The position numbers and the translations under genes were made by a program. Positions 14,072 to 21,913 of a DNA stretch of 21,913 nt are shown here, one piece after another (position 1 is the stretch's first letter; the number at the start of each line of letters is the position of its first letter). The stretch lies in the NCBI GenBank assembly GCA_030605085.1, contig JAUWBH010000098.1:1-21913 (forward strand). The letters run 5' to 3'. Under the pieces are notes generated by a model. It was not told the origin of the DNA. It saw only the letters and a list, made by a program, of their open reading frames with translations, and did not search any database. The DNA is from Promethearchaeota archaeon (GTDB lineage Archaea > Asgardarchaeota > Lokiarchaeia > Sigynarchaeales > SOKP01).

Positions 14072-14662
14072 TTAGAAATCTTCGCTTTTTTTCCGAAAGT
14101 AGGGACTTGGATGATCACATGACGGACATTTCCAGTTTTTAGGGAGTTCATCCATTTCAACTTCATATCCGCATTCCATACAAATCCATACTACCTTTTC
14201 TCCACGTTTAAAGAAGGTATCATCCCCTATTAATTTTAAAAGCTTCCCATATCGCTCTGAATGATGTTTTTCTGCAATCATAATTGCTCTAATTCTAGCA
14301 GCAATCTTAGGATATCCTTCTTTTTCTGCAGTTTCCACTATATCTGGATAGAGGGTCTGCCATTCCATATCTTCTCCAGCTACAGCCGATTTTAAATTTT
14401 CAATAGTGGTTCCATAAGTCGTATGAAACTCTGCATCCGGTATTACTTTCATATCATCAAATGACTCTTCCTTCTTAAAATCCTGCAACATTTTGTAAAA
14501 CCAGCTTCCATGTTGCTGTTCTTGGTCAGCGGTTTCCAAAAAAATCTTAGCGGCAAGAACATACCCTTCTTTTTTGGCGATTTTGAACCAAAAGGTATAG
14601 CGATTTCTAGCTTGTGATTCTCCTACATATGCTGTAAATAATTTTTTAGGTGTTTCTTTCAT
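14072..14662 (-). CDS. rbr: Rubrerythrin
   Basis: A non-haem diiron peroxidase that reduces hydrogen peroxide to water in anaerobes, with electrons through a rubredoxin site. The protein has 196 residues, typical. The ferritin-like domain (1-145) has diiron ligands E15 (GESQAR), E48 and H51 (ETADQEQQH), E97/E100 (GEDMEW), E131 and H134 (EKHHSERY). The rubredoxin-like tail has C161-x2-C164 and C179-x2-C182. All ligands are present. A perfect GGTGAT ribosome site lies just upstream of the ATG. It is on the same strand as the CoA-disulfide-reductase fusion and OsmC gene, fitting an oxidative-stress group, although the 139-bp gap to the fusion gene leaves room for its own promoter. A possible Cys-rich microprotein follows. 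Confidence 0.97.
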   Translation of the reverse strand: MKETPKKLFTAYVGESQARNRYTFWFKIAKKEGYVLAAKIFLETADQEQQHGSWFYKMLQDFKKEESFDDMKVIPDAEFHTTYGTTIENLKSAVAGEDMEWQTLYPDIVETAEKEGYPKIAARIRAIMIAEKHHSERYGKLLKLIGDDTFFKRGEKVVWICMECGYEVEMDELPKNWKCPSCDHPSPYFRKKSEDF

Positions 14663-14665
14663 CCT

Positions 14666-14671
14666 ATCACC
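14666..14671 (-). promoter_or_regulatory. Ribosome binding site of rubrerythrin
   Basis: GGTGAT on the minus strand, a few bases before the ATG at 14662, is a perfect match to the archaeal anti-Shine-Dalgarno. It supports the chosen start and suggests high expression. Confidence 0.65.
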
Positions 14672-14801
14672 CTATTTGAATAATTATTAAATTTATATAA
14701 TTAATAAATAAGAATATTTTTCGCTTATGTAAAAATCTTGTTATGATAATTTAGAATTAGAAAAATGAACGAAATTATTATTTATTAAAAAAAATTAAAT
14801 A

Positions 14802-17174
14802 TCAATATTTTACAGCACCTTCGACGGGATATCCTTTTCTATGCCACATCATCATCCCACCTGTTAGATTCCTCACATCTTTAAAACCTGCTCTTGCTAA
14901 TAGCTGTGATGCCATCATGGAGCGGGAACCGCTGTGGCATATCATGACCACTTCCTTGTCTTTATATTCCTCTAAGGCATCAATATTATGCATTAATTCT
15001 CCTAATGGCATTAATTTAGTATTTCTTATATGTCCTCCAGGACTGTAATATTCTTGGGGAGTACGCACATCTATTAATGTCTCAGGACCATCTTCTGAAC
15101 CTAATCGCTCATATAATTCATCCACAATAATATCTGATAATGGAGGTGCATCTGGACTCCTTAATTCTTTTCTTGTTTTTTTAATAACTTGAATAGGTGC
15201 TTTTACTTCTTCTACGGATATTTCACCCCTTTCTAATGTTGCGACTAATTTACCTTGTTCTTTCTTTAAAGATAACAATTTTACGGCTTCATTTAATTCT
15301 GCATATGCTTCTACACTAGATTTAAATCCTGGATCTGTTGCATAGATTTTTAATCTTTTACCTTCTGGTAAAGTTTCTAGGCCTTTGATCATCGCATTTA
15401 AAGGTCCGGGGCAAGATAATCCACACGTATCTACTTCAATGAATTCATCCGAAACCTTGGCTTTTCTTTCGAACATCTCTTCCACGATTTCCTCTGGCGG
15501 TCCGCAAGCTGCTGCTATCTCTTCGGTTGAAGCTTGAGCTATATGATATAATTTATATCCTCCAGATAAATTTTTCACGGTATAACCCTTTTGTAATAAG
15601 ACTCTAGTTGCAATATATCCTCTAAAACCTACTTCACAAAAAGTGTAAATTTCCTTATCTTTTAAGATCTCATTTAGTCTGTCTCTTAATTCTAAATCAC
15701 TAATATTAATCGCATCATCAATCGTCCCTATATCATATTCGTCCTTAGTTCTTACATCAAGGATAAGCCGATTATTTTTATTAACCTCATCAAGCTCATC
15801 CCAATGCCAAATAGGATGGTCTCCTTTTAAAACGTTTGAGGCTACATATCCTGCCATATTTACAGGATCTTTCGCTGAACCATAGGGTGGGGCATAAGTT
15901 AACTCTAATTTCTCCAAATCATATACAGTACCTCCAAATTTAATCACTGTAGAAAGAACATCTATCCTTTTATCCGTACCTGGACCTCCTACTGCTTGAG
16001 CTCCTAAGACTCTGCCACTGGGCACCTCGAAAAGGAGTTTGAGAGTAATTGGGATGGCTCCTGGATAATAACCCGCGTGATTATTAGGATGTATATAGAT
16101 TTTTTCATAACTTAATTCTGTTTTTTCTAATTGCTTTTCTGATAGTCCCACTGTTGCTACGGTTAAATCGAATACTTTTACAACAGACGCTCCTAATACT
16201 CCATCATATTTTGAGTCCCGACCTGCGATGTTATCAGCAGCAATTCTTCCTTGTTTGTTTGCCGGACCTGCTAATTGAACTGAAATTGGCTCTTGAGTTA
16301 TTAAATGCTTGACTTGAACTACATCTCCTACTGCATAAATAGAAGGATCCGAGGTTCTCATATGGTCATCTACTATAATATGTCCTTTTGTACCTAATTC
16401 AAGACCTGCACTCTTTGCTAATTGATTTTCTGGTTTAATTCCAATTGCTAAAATAATAATGTCAGTTTGAATTGTTTTTCCACTTCTTGGAATAACAAAA
16501 TTACAATTATTCTCACATTTAAAAGATTCTACAGGGTCTTCTAATTGTAAACACACTCCATTTAATAGAAGTTCTTGATGGACAAATTGTGCCATTTCCT
16601 TATCGATTGGTGCCATCACTTGGTCAAGCATTTCTACTATCTTAACTCGAACTCCTATTTTTCGTAGATTCTCCGCCATTTCTAAGCCAATAAAGCCTCC
16701 TCCTATAACCGTAGCATGTTTAACTTTATTATTATCAACATATTCCTTGATCCTAACCGAATCGGGAATCGTTCTTAAAGTAAACACAGGAACATCTTGA
16801 ATTCCATTTAGAGGTGGAACTATAGGAGAGGCGCCAGGCGAAAGAATCAAATAATCATAGCTTAAAGAATAAACTTTGTTAAGTTCTTGGTTCTTAATAT
16901 TAATTGTTTTATTTTCGCGATCTATTGAAATGGCTTCATGATTTACTCTAACATCAATATTAAAACGTTGAAAAAAATCTTCCGGAGTTACCAATTCTAG
17001 CTGGCTCTGATCTTTTATTACATGCCCAACATAATAAGGTAATCCACAATTTGCGAAAGATGCATACTGTCCTCGTTCTAATACAATAATTTCAAAATCT
17101 TCTTTTAATCTACGAAGTCGAGCTGCTGCCGTTGCACCTCCCGCAACTCCGCCCACAATTATTACATGTTTCAT
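14802..17174 (-). CDS. CoA-disulfide-reductase-like flavoprotein fused to rhodanese, TusA and a second rhodanese domain
   Basis: The protein has 790 residues with four parts. (1) Residues 1-450: FAD/NAD(P)H disulfide reductase with GGVAGG (8-13), the single catalytic C43 in ANCGLPYYVG typical of CoA-disulfide/polysulfide reductases, the NAD site VIGGGFIGLEMAE (156-168) and SIYAVGD (279-285). (2) About 455-550: rhodanese with C513 in the active loop (CEVGFRG). (3) About 577-650: TusA/SirA-like with C588 in the CPGP motif. (4) About 678-786: a second rhodanese with C746 (CHSGSR). All four catalytic Cys are present, so persulfide relay between domains is likely. The inferred role is reduction and trafficking of polysulfide/persulfide sulfur, with NAD(P)H as donor. 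It is on the same strand as the OsmC gene (about 165 bp upstream) and rubrerythrin, and is probably part of a redox/sulfur stress block. Fusions of reductase, rhodanese and TusA are known, usually with a DsrE-type end; here the last part is a rhodanese. Confidence 0.93.
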   Translation of the reverse strand: MKHVIIVGGVAGGATAAARLRRLKEDFEIIVLERGQYASFANCGLPYYVGHVIKDQSQLELVTPEDFFQRFNIDVRVNHEAISIDRENKTINIKNQELNKVYSLSYDYLILSPGASPIVPPLNGIQDVPVFTLRTIPDSVRIKEYVDNNKVKHATVIGGGFIGLEMAENLRKIGVRVKIVEMLDQVMAPIDKEMAQFVHQELLLNGVCLQLEDPVESFKCENNCNFVIPRSGKTIQTDIIILAIGIKPENQLAKSAGLELGTKGHIIVDDHMRTSDPSIYAVGDVVQVKHLITQEPISVQLAGPANKQGRIAADNIAGRDSKYDGVLGASVVKVFDLTVATVGLSEKQLEKTELSYEKIYIHPNNHAGYYPGAIPITLKLLFEVPSGRVLGAQAVGGPGTDKRIDVLSTVIKFGGTVYDLEKLELTYAPPYGSAKDPVNMAGYVASNVLKGDHPIWHWDELDEVNKNNRLILDVRTKDEYDIGTIDDAINISDLELRDRLNEILKDKEIYTFCEVGFRGYIATRVLLQKGYTVKNLSGGYKLYHIAQASTEEIAAACGPPEEIVEEMFERKAKVSDEFIEVDTCGLSCPGPLNAMIKGLETLPEGKRLKIYATDPGFKSSVEAYAELNEAVKLLSLKKEQGKLVATLERGEISVEEVKAPIQVIKKTRKELRSPDAPPLSDIIVDELYERLGSEDGPETLIDVRTPQEYYSPGGHIRNTKLMPLGELMHNIDALEEYKDKEVVMICHSGSRSMMASQLLARAGFKDVRNLTGGMMMWHRKGYPVEGAVKY

Positions 17175-17338
17175 TTTTATTTCTCACAAACTGATATTTA
17201 TTTAGATGTAAATTTTGAATATTAATTTAAAATTACGAATTACTGGATATAAAACTAATTATTATGAATTATTTGCATAGAAAATGAGAATTAATTTGTT
17301 TTTTTCTACTAAGTTTTTCATTTATAATTTAAAAATAC

Positions 17339-17878
17339 TCAAATATAAACAAATTCATGTGTAAATGTCTGCGACCTTAATGTACCTTTTACAGGACAGG
17401 CCTCATCAACCTTTTTAAGTGCTCTTTCAATCTTTTTATGATTTTCATCAGAGTCAATTATCCAAGTATAGTGTATATCATAGAATCCTGGAAAGGGCTC
17501 TTTCTTGGGGTCAAGTGCACTTCTTTTATCATGAGTTCCATCCACCTTAACTTTAATCGAAATAACTTTTAAATTTGAAAAGGATAAATACAATAATGCG
17601 GTGATTTCTAAACAATTTGCTATTATCGCTAAAAACATTGGCATTGGACTAGGAACCTTACTCGTCCCACCTAATTGCTTCGGTCCATCATTTTCTATTT
17701 CAAAATTTCCAATTTTTGCCTTAACATGCATATTCTCAATTTGTTCTGAAACTGCGGTTACTTTAGATAGAAATAATCTGTCACCCTCGTTAGTATCTCT
17801 ATGTTTTTGCATTATTTCAAAGCGATCCTTATATGCTTTTAAGGTTTCATCTGAGACTAATTTCTTCCTCATAATCAA
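17339..17878 (-). CDS. OsmC/Ohr-family protein
   Basis: The protein has 179 residues, slightly longer than bacterial Ohr (about 140) because of an N-terminal helical part of some 30 residues. The two catalytic cysteines are C89 (IANCLEITALLYL, on the central helix) and C161 (DEACPVKGTL, near the C-terminus), at the expected relative spacing. The PSPMPMFLAIIANC stretch is the usual OsmC helix entry. Such proteins are thiol-dependent peroxidases or detoxify organic hydroperoxides and reactive sulfur in the cytoplasm. ATG start at 17878; a second ATG two codons in is equally possible. It is the first gene of the minus-strand redox group and is divergent from the HdrD-like gene with a 117-bp shared promoter region. 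Substrate type (peroxide or persulfide) is not determined. Confidence 0.9.
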   Translation of the reverse strand: MIMRKKLVSDETLKAYKDRFEIMQKHRDTNEGDRLFLSKVTAVSEQIENMHVKAKIGNFEIENDGPKQLGGTSKVPSPMPMFLAIIANCLEITALLYLSFSNLKVISIKVKVDGTHDKRSALDPKKEPFPGFYDIHYTWIIDSDENHKKIERALKKVDEACPVKGTLRSQTFTHEFVYI

Positions 17879-17995
17879 AGCAAATCATCGATTTACTTTA
17901 TTTTTTTCGATGACATTAAACTATAATGATATATTATTATTTTATTATAATTATAAATTAAAAAATCATTATATATTCAAAGTAGGGCTAAAGTA

Positions 17996-19129
17996 ATGAA
18001 TGAAAAGGAGATTTTAAATGATATTCAATCTTGTTTGGATTGTAAATCATGCTTAGAGGTTTGTGACACTTATAAAGTTACGGAAGAAGAATTTAAATCT
18101 CCAAACGGGAGATTAAAGATTGCAGAAAAGGTCTTTAATAATCAAGATATAACTGATGAAGAGATTCTAGGCATTTATACCTGTACCTTATGCGCATCCT
18201 GTGATTTAGTATGTCAACAATCTATTTCAATAGCAAATATAATTCATTCTGCAAAAATAGAATTAGTGAAGCAAAAAAAAGCACCATTAGATATACATAA
18301 TAAAATTATCAACGGAATTATTGAAAAGGATAATTCTGTTAATGGAAATCCTGAAGAGCGTTTAAACTGGTTGCCTGAAAACTATCGAGTAAAAGAAACT
18401 TATGAAAATAAAGACTCAGACACTCTCTTGTTTTTAGGATGCATGTCATCATTTAGGGTTAAAGAAAGTGCTAGCGTGCCTTATGAAATCTTGAAACTTG
18501 CTGATTATGATTTTAAAATTTTAGAAAATGAGCCATGTTGCGGCGAATATATATATTCCGCCGGAGAACTTGAAGTAGCTAAAATTTTTTTTCAAAACAA
18601 TATCAATTTATTTAAGAAAATAGGCATAAATAACTTAATTGTAACATGCGGCGGTTGCTTATATGCTTTTGATAGGATTTACCGTAAATATTTTAATGAT
18701 TACGATTTACATGTAAAACATATAGTTGATGTTATACACGAGTTAGAAAAACAGGGAAAAATTAAGCTAAATTCATTAAATAAAACCATCACATATCACG
18801 ATCCTTGCCGGCTTGGAAGAAAATATCAAAATGGTCCTCTTTATGCCGAACCTCGCGAGCTCTTAAAAAAATGCGATATTGAAGTAAAAGAAATTTCGGA
18901 AAATCCAAAAGAGTGTCCTTGTTGTGGAGCGGGTTCTGGGATTAGAGGGGTTGATAGTAGCATATGTATAAAAATTGGCAAAAAATTATTCAATGATATA
19001 GAAACTAAAGAAATTGTATCTTCTTGTCCGTTGTGTGTTTTTAATTTTAGATATGTCAACTATAAAAATCAAATGGATAAAGAAAGTAAATATATAACGG
19101 ACTATATTCTAAATTCAATTCAAAAATAA
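17996..19129 (+). CDS. HdrD/GlpC/LutA-like iron-sulfur protein with two CCG domains
   Basis: The protein has 377 residues. The N-terminus has two 4Fe-4S ferredoxin sets: C13-C16-C19-C23 and C63-C66-C69-C73. Two CCG domains follow: C149, C181-C182, C218 and C221; then C271, C309-C310 (CPCCG), C344 and C347. This is the architecture of HdrD and of GlpC/LutA/DLD-type electron-transfer subunits, with a possible noncubane cluster at the CCG sites. It lacks membrane segments, so it is cytoplasmic or a peripheral subunit. The partner (HdrE-like cytochrome, FAD dehydrogenase or HdrA) is not in the window. ATG start, with GGGCT about 9 bases upstream. It is transcribed away from the OsmC gene and could pass electrons to thiol or disulfide substrates in the same redox context; that is inference. 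The substrate is unknown. Confidence 0.93.
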   Translation: MNEKEILNDIQSCLDCKSCLEVCDTYKVTEEEFKSPNGRLKIAEKVFNNQDITDEEILGIYTCTLCASCDLVCQQSISIANIIHSAKIELVKQKKAPLDIHNKIINGIIEKDNSVNGNPEERLNWLPENYRVKETYENKDSDTLLFLGCMSSFRVKESASVPYEILKLADYDFKILENEPCCGEYIYSAGELEVAKIFFQNNINLFKKIGINNLIVTCGGCLYAFDRIYRKYFNDYDLHVKHIVDVIHELEKQGKIKLNSLNKTITYHDPCRLGRKYQNGPLYAEPRELLKKCDIEVKEISENPKECPCCGAGSGIRGVDSSICIKIGKKLFNDIETKEIVSSCPLCVFNFRYVNYKNQMDKESKYITDYILNSIQK

Positions 19130-19172
19130 ATATAAAACTTTATTAAAATATAAAAATTAAATATAAAAAAAA

Positions 19173-19796
19173 CTAGCCTCTATAATCTAAGTGAATTACA
19201 ACATCCACGAATAATTCATAGTTATCGTCCTCGTCAAAATCGAAAAAAAGAATAACCATGTTGAGAGATATAACGATGCTAAATAAGTAAGAGCCATCTG
19301 TAGAAAAGAATATGTCTTGGGATCGTAATTGACTTCTCCGTAAGGCGCGGTAACGCCCGTCCTTCTGTTTTTGTATCTTATTTTTATTCATCTTGGGCGC
19401 ATCCCAACTAATAACGACACAATGAAATGGCTCAACTCGAGTACGAAAACTCCTATAAACGCTAAACCATAGATTATGGTATCAAAAGGACCAAATCTGT
19501 TCCTCACTCAAACTATCCTTAAAATGTAAGACGCAAGGAATACGATAGGAAACCAAATCAATATCAACAATTCTCACATCTGGTTGCGACACTTCAGCAG
19601 AGCATGGTATAGTGTCGACTAACCGAAGGATCCTTGTTTAAGTGGCACATTATACCGGTGCTAAATTTAGTATTTGAAGCGATTTTAAGTTCGATATTAA
19701 CTCTGGGAGAGTCGTCAATTGATTCTTATATAAATCAAAGGTCTCTGTTAATACCATTTGTAAAACGCTAAATATTAAAAGTAGTACAATCCAGTT
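19173..19796 (-). pseudogene. Frameshifted leucine-rich-repeat protein remnant
   Basis: In the minus direction, three frames carry protein-like text in turn. From about 19796 to 19650 a frame contains a clear leucine-rich repeat, LTTLPELISNLKSLQILNL, and ends at TAA. After a shift, the frame 19637-19485 reads VSQPDVRIVDIDLVSYRIPC and VLHFKDSLSEEQIWSF, then hits TGA at 19482-19484. The same frame continues as YHNLWFSVYRSF, EPFHCVVISWDAPKM and DFDEDDNYELFVDVV to a stop at 19173. The composition (about 37% GC at 19391-19860) is well above the other spacers, as expected for former coding DNA. An open frame starting at the ATG at 19391 is the last segment only, not an intact gene. The damage may extend upstream to about 19860. 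The LRR identity is fairly clear; the C-terminal part is not recognised. Confidence 0.6.
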
Positions 19797-19896
19797 TCAA
19801 GTTAAAACAAGAATCTTTGAGCAGTTTAGGATTCCTGGTTTTACAACTCTAGTTGGCTCAAAATAAAAAAACTTTATTACAAAAATAATAATTACT

Positions 19897-20472
19897 TTAT
19901 GAATTCTGATTTGCCTTAATAAATCTATTATATAGCTCTTTTAACGCGTTTAAAATGATGGGTTCGCCTTTTTCAAAAACTTCCTCCGTTTTTTTCAAAG
20001 GTTCTTCAGAAAAGTATTCTATACTGTCATCTCCAAAAGTCAATTTAGTACCAAACAAATTATAAAATTGTATGGCCCCTTTATCGGTTTTTTTAATCAA
20101 TTCATTAACCGTTCTATTCAAATGCTTCATTTTATTGGCAATTACATTGAATGACTTAAAATGACTCTTATATTCGGACATTAAGTTTTTTAATTCTTGG
20201 TTATCTAATATTTCCGCTAAATAATGTAAAATTAGTGAAAACTGGTGTTGACAAAATGCATAGAGAAAACAATTAAAGAGTAATGCTTGGCTTTTTTCTT
20301 GAATCTCGATAGCAGATACTGAGGCGTGCATTTTTACATTTTCTTTATCATTCTTTACTATTTCCCATTGCATTCTACAACCTTTCAAGCATCCTTTTAA
20401 GAAATTATAAAGACCTATGCAAGTGTGATATTTTGCCCATAGGATGTTCTTTTTAGCTATTTTTTCTTCCAT
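19897..20472 (-). CDS. Uncharacterised helical protein
   Basis: The protein has 191 residues, and I recognise no family. The N-terminal half has a Cys-containing amphipathic region (HTCIGLYNFLKGCLKGCRMQW) and a long hydrophobic helix (ALLFNCFLYAFCQHQFSLIL, about 64-83) that is more like a helical-bundle core than a membrane span. Charged helices follow (LKNLMSEYKSHFKSFNVI and KKTEEVFEKGEPII). The overall look resembles a HEPN-like or four-helix bundle, but no R-x4-6-H catalytic motif is obvious. It lies between two broken genes, so it may be accessory or mobile in origin. The intact frame and normal codon pattern support a real gene. Confidence 0.55.
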   Translation of the reverse strand: MEEKIAKKNILWAKYHTCIGLYNFLKGCLKGCRMQWEIVKNDKENVKMHASVSAIEIQEKSQALLFNCFLYAFCQHQFSLILHYLAEILDNQELKNLMSEYKSHFKSFNVIANKMKHLNRTVNELIKKTDKGAIQFYNLFGTKLTFGDDSIEYFSEEPLKKTEEVFEKGEPIILNALKELYNRFIKANQNS

Positions 20473-20834
20473 ATTATCATACCTATTCTTAAGAATAGAA
20501 GATCTAATGAGTTATATAAATAATATTATATCAAATCTTAAAATCTTGATTGATTTGAAAAATTACCAAGATCATGGTTGTTTTCTTTTAAATTCTTACA
20601 GAACTTTAATTGTTATAATTCGAGAACTTATTCCATCCAGAAATCTTGATTAATGAAATATTTAAAAAAAGGATAAATAAATAAAGAAAAGAATTAAAAA
20701 CTCTTTAAGTTTAAAAAGCTAATTCTTGTATTTATATGAATTTAGCTATTTTCCTAAAAATTGAACTCTAATTTTAGAAAAAAGTATTTATAATCTTCTT
20801 TCTAATATTATAAATAGAAGATTTTTAACTTTAA
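20473..20834. other. AT-rich spacer with a small doubtful ORF
   Basis: A 48-codon frame from the ATG at 20507 to 20653 (LKILIDLKNYQDHGCFLLNS region) has mildly protein-like text but no family signal. A longer version starting at 20444 overlaps the start of the neighbouring gene and is unlikely. The rest, up to 20834, is nearly pure A/T and precedes the ATPase fragment. Confidence 0.3.
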
Positions 20835-21530
20835 TTCAGGTTTTTTGGTGATTTTATCCTTCTAAATAAAATAAAAATTGATTCTTTCAGAAATTTTAAA
20901 AATTTTGAACTTAGTTTTAATGATAATATATCCACTTTAATAGGTCCAAATAATAGCGGAAAAACGAATCTGTTATGCGCAATAAAATTTTTAGAAGAAC
21001 CGGACGAACTTAAACTTGATGATACATGTTATTTCTCTTCTAAATATGATAGAGAGGAACTACCAATCATAACATATTATTTTAATTCTTCAATTTTAAA
21101 CATTGACTCTGAAATTAGCACAAGTGAAATTATAATTCAAATAAAAAATAATGAGATTTCTTTTTTAAATAAAATCCTAGAAGACTATATTCCTTTAGAT
21201 TTATTAAATAAGTCATTAGAGAATTTAATTTCTTCTGATGAGATTTATTCAAATAGTCTAAAAAATTTAACATTTAAAAATAATTCAATAAAAAACCAAT
21301 TAAAAGAAATTAAAGACCTTATTCATAGTTATATCAAATCAAATTATAAAGAAGAAGAAGAAATAGAAGAACTAATTCATACTTATTCATTAGGGGCATT
21401 TAAAAGAGATTTAATAATTAAATTAAAAAGTCTAGTGAATATTGATAACATTGCTCAATTTAAAGATTTAATAAATCAAATTAGAAAAATTGGTGAAAGT
21501 GCGAAATCACTTTATAATATTAATTGTTAG
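20835..21530 (+). pseudogene. OLD/AAA-type ATPase N-terminal fragment without start codon
   Basis: An open frame of 231 codons lies between TAA (20832) and TAG (21528). It has no ATG or TTG, and only one late GTG, so normal initiation is not possible. The text is clear: IKIDSFRNFKNFELSFN followed by the Walker A box GPNNSGKTNLL, as in RecF/SMC/OLD-family ATPases. A charged helical region follows (IKNQLKEIKDLIHSYIKSNY, EEEEIEELIHTYSL). A GTG at 20849 is one base out of frame, so a lost base near the start would explain the defect. The end lacks the signature motif, Walker B and Toprim domain of OLD nucleases, whose full length is several hundred residues more. I read it as a double-truncated relic of an anti-phage-like or repair ATPase. 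A non-standard start (ATA/ATT) cannot be excluded. Confidence 0.65.
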
Positions 21531-21654
21531 TAATTTTTATCACTACTTTTTCAACTTCGTCAAGTTCTCCTTTAACTTCTAAAAGGTCTGATTGGTGGAA
21601 AATCGTCTGACGAAAATATAATTCATCTTTACTATCAAAATAGCAAATTATAAG
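21520..21654 (-). pseudogene. Start-less minus-strand coding fragment
   Basis: A 44-codon open frame between stops has no canonical start. It reads LIICYFDSKDELYFRQTIFHQ then SDLLEVKGELDEVEKVVIKI and TNN before TAA. The balanced acidic/hydrophobic text is protein-like and unlike the nearby A/T spacer. It overlaps the end of the ATPase fragment on the opposite strand by 11 bases, which two intact genes rarely do, and suggests a junction of two broken genes. No family is recognised. Confidence 0.35.
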
Positions 21655-21670
21655 TTATAATATGTCGACT

Positions 21671-21895
21671 TTATTGATTTTCAAATTTTCCCAATTTATC
21701 TAAAAAATTTAACCAATAAAGAACATCCTCGTAATACTGATAAGATTCTCCCCGATAACGGATTAAATTCCGAATGCTTTTATAATAACCACTTTTCTTT
21801 ATTTCAATACCGTACTCTTTAGCAAGTCGAATTATTGTCGTGTAATCTACACCCATTGTCTCTGCGATAAACCAAGGAGACAAAAATTCTAACAT
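21671..21895 (-). CDS. HTH-containing protein, open to the right edge
   Basis: From the ATG at 21895 the product has 74 residues, but the frame stays open upstream to the window edge (codons KEKLQQ), so the true start may lie outside. FLSPWFIAETMGVDYTTIIRLAKEYGIEIKK has the shape of a helix-turn-helix: a first helix with Ala at the turn approach, G at the turn, then a recognition-type helix TTIIRLAKEYG. This is common in homing-endonuclease, HNH or recombinase-type DNA binders. The C-terminal half is aromatic-rich (YRGESYQYYEDVLYWLNFL). It may be complete, or the tail of a larger accessory protein. Being next to two broken frames, it may itself be a remnant. Confidence 0.5.
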   Translation of the reverse strand: MLEFLSPWFIAETMGVDYTTIIRLAKEYGIEIKKSGYYKSIRNLIRYRGESYQYYEDVLYWLNFLDKLGKFENQ

Positions 21896-21913
21896 CTGTT
21901 GTAATTTCTCTTT

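Noticed and set aside
19482..19484. In-frame TGA as a selenocysteine codon, since Lokiarchaeota are known to use Sec
   Set aside because: The same region also has frameshifts and another stop, the context SF-TGA-YHN is not a redox motif, and no selenocysteine insertion hairpin was apparent. Decay explains it better.
19573..19623. A structured RNA suggested by raised GC and a stem CGACACT/AGTGTCG flanked by GGTT/AACC
   Set aside because: The same bases give good protein text in the frames of the LRR remnant, and no RNase P or SRP RNA motifs were found. A single stem is weak evidence.
20444..20506. Upstream extension of the small ORF at 20507-20653
   Set aside because: It runs antisense into the start of the 191-residue gene and is hydrophobic by composition only.

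Overview
This is a 21.9 kb, AT-rich (about 30% GC) archaeal window. It most likely comes from an Asgard archaeon of the Lokiarchaeia type. I infer this from the combination of an archaeal-type alanyl-tRNA synthetase, a DtdA/GEK1-type D-aminoacyl-tRNA deacylase, a tandem pair of Ras-like GTPases with C-terminal zinc modules, a longin-like protein, a ubiquitin-like protein beside a RING-like zinc protein, a leucine-rich-repeat remnant, frequent GTG/TTG starts, and AT-rich spacers between single genes or small groups. No rRNA, tRNA or CRISPR array was seen.

Layout. (1) 279-1343: a ubiquitin-fold protein ending in a single glycine, an intrinsic-type terminator, then a protein with an Arg/Ser/Thr repeat tail and a RING-like zinc domain. 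This is the most interesting part of the window; the ubiquitin-like protein resembles UFM1 by eye. (2) 1344-1804: a gene-free stretch with two inverted repeats and a start-less HTH fragment. (3) 1805-5648: alaS, a doubtful small ORF, and a Nudix hydrolase. (4) 5679-7314 (minus): two tandem, noncanonical small GTPases. (5) 7648-12868: a VOC protein (minus), a class III aminotransferase, a winged-helix-like unknown, DtdA (minus), a degenerate ZIP-like membrane protein and a longin-like protein. (6) 13039-13990: two tandem 153-residue PsbP-like paralogues. (7) 14072-19129: a thiol/peroxide redox block with rubrerythrin, a four-domain CoA-disulfide-reductase/rhodanese/TusA/rhodanese fusion, an OsmC-like protein, and a divergent HdrD/GlpC-like iron-sulfur protein. 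(8) 19130-21913: a zone of decay with a frameshifted LRR pseudogene, an unknown helical protein, an OLD/AAA-type ATPase fragment with no usable start codon, an antisense gene fragment, and an HTH protein open to the right edge.

How they fit together. AlaRS (with its editing domain) and DtdA both guard translation against mischarged tRNAs, though they are not in one operon. The redox block looks like defence against oxygen and reactive sulfur in an anaerobe. The GTPases, longin-like protein and ubiquitin-like/RING pair are the eukaryote-like component. The right end looks like an accessory region accumulating broken genes.
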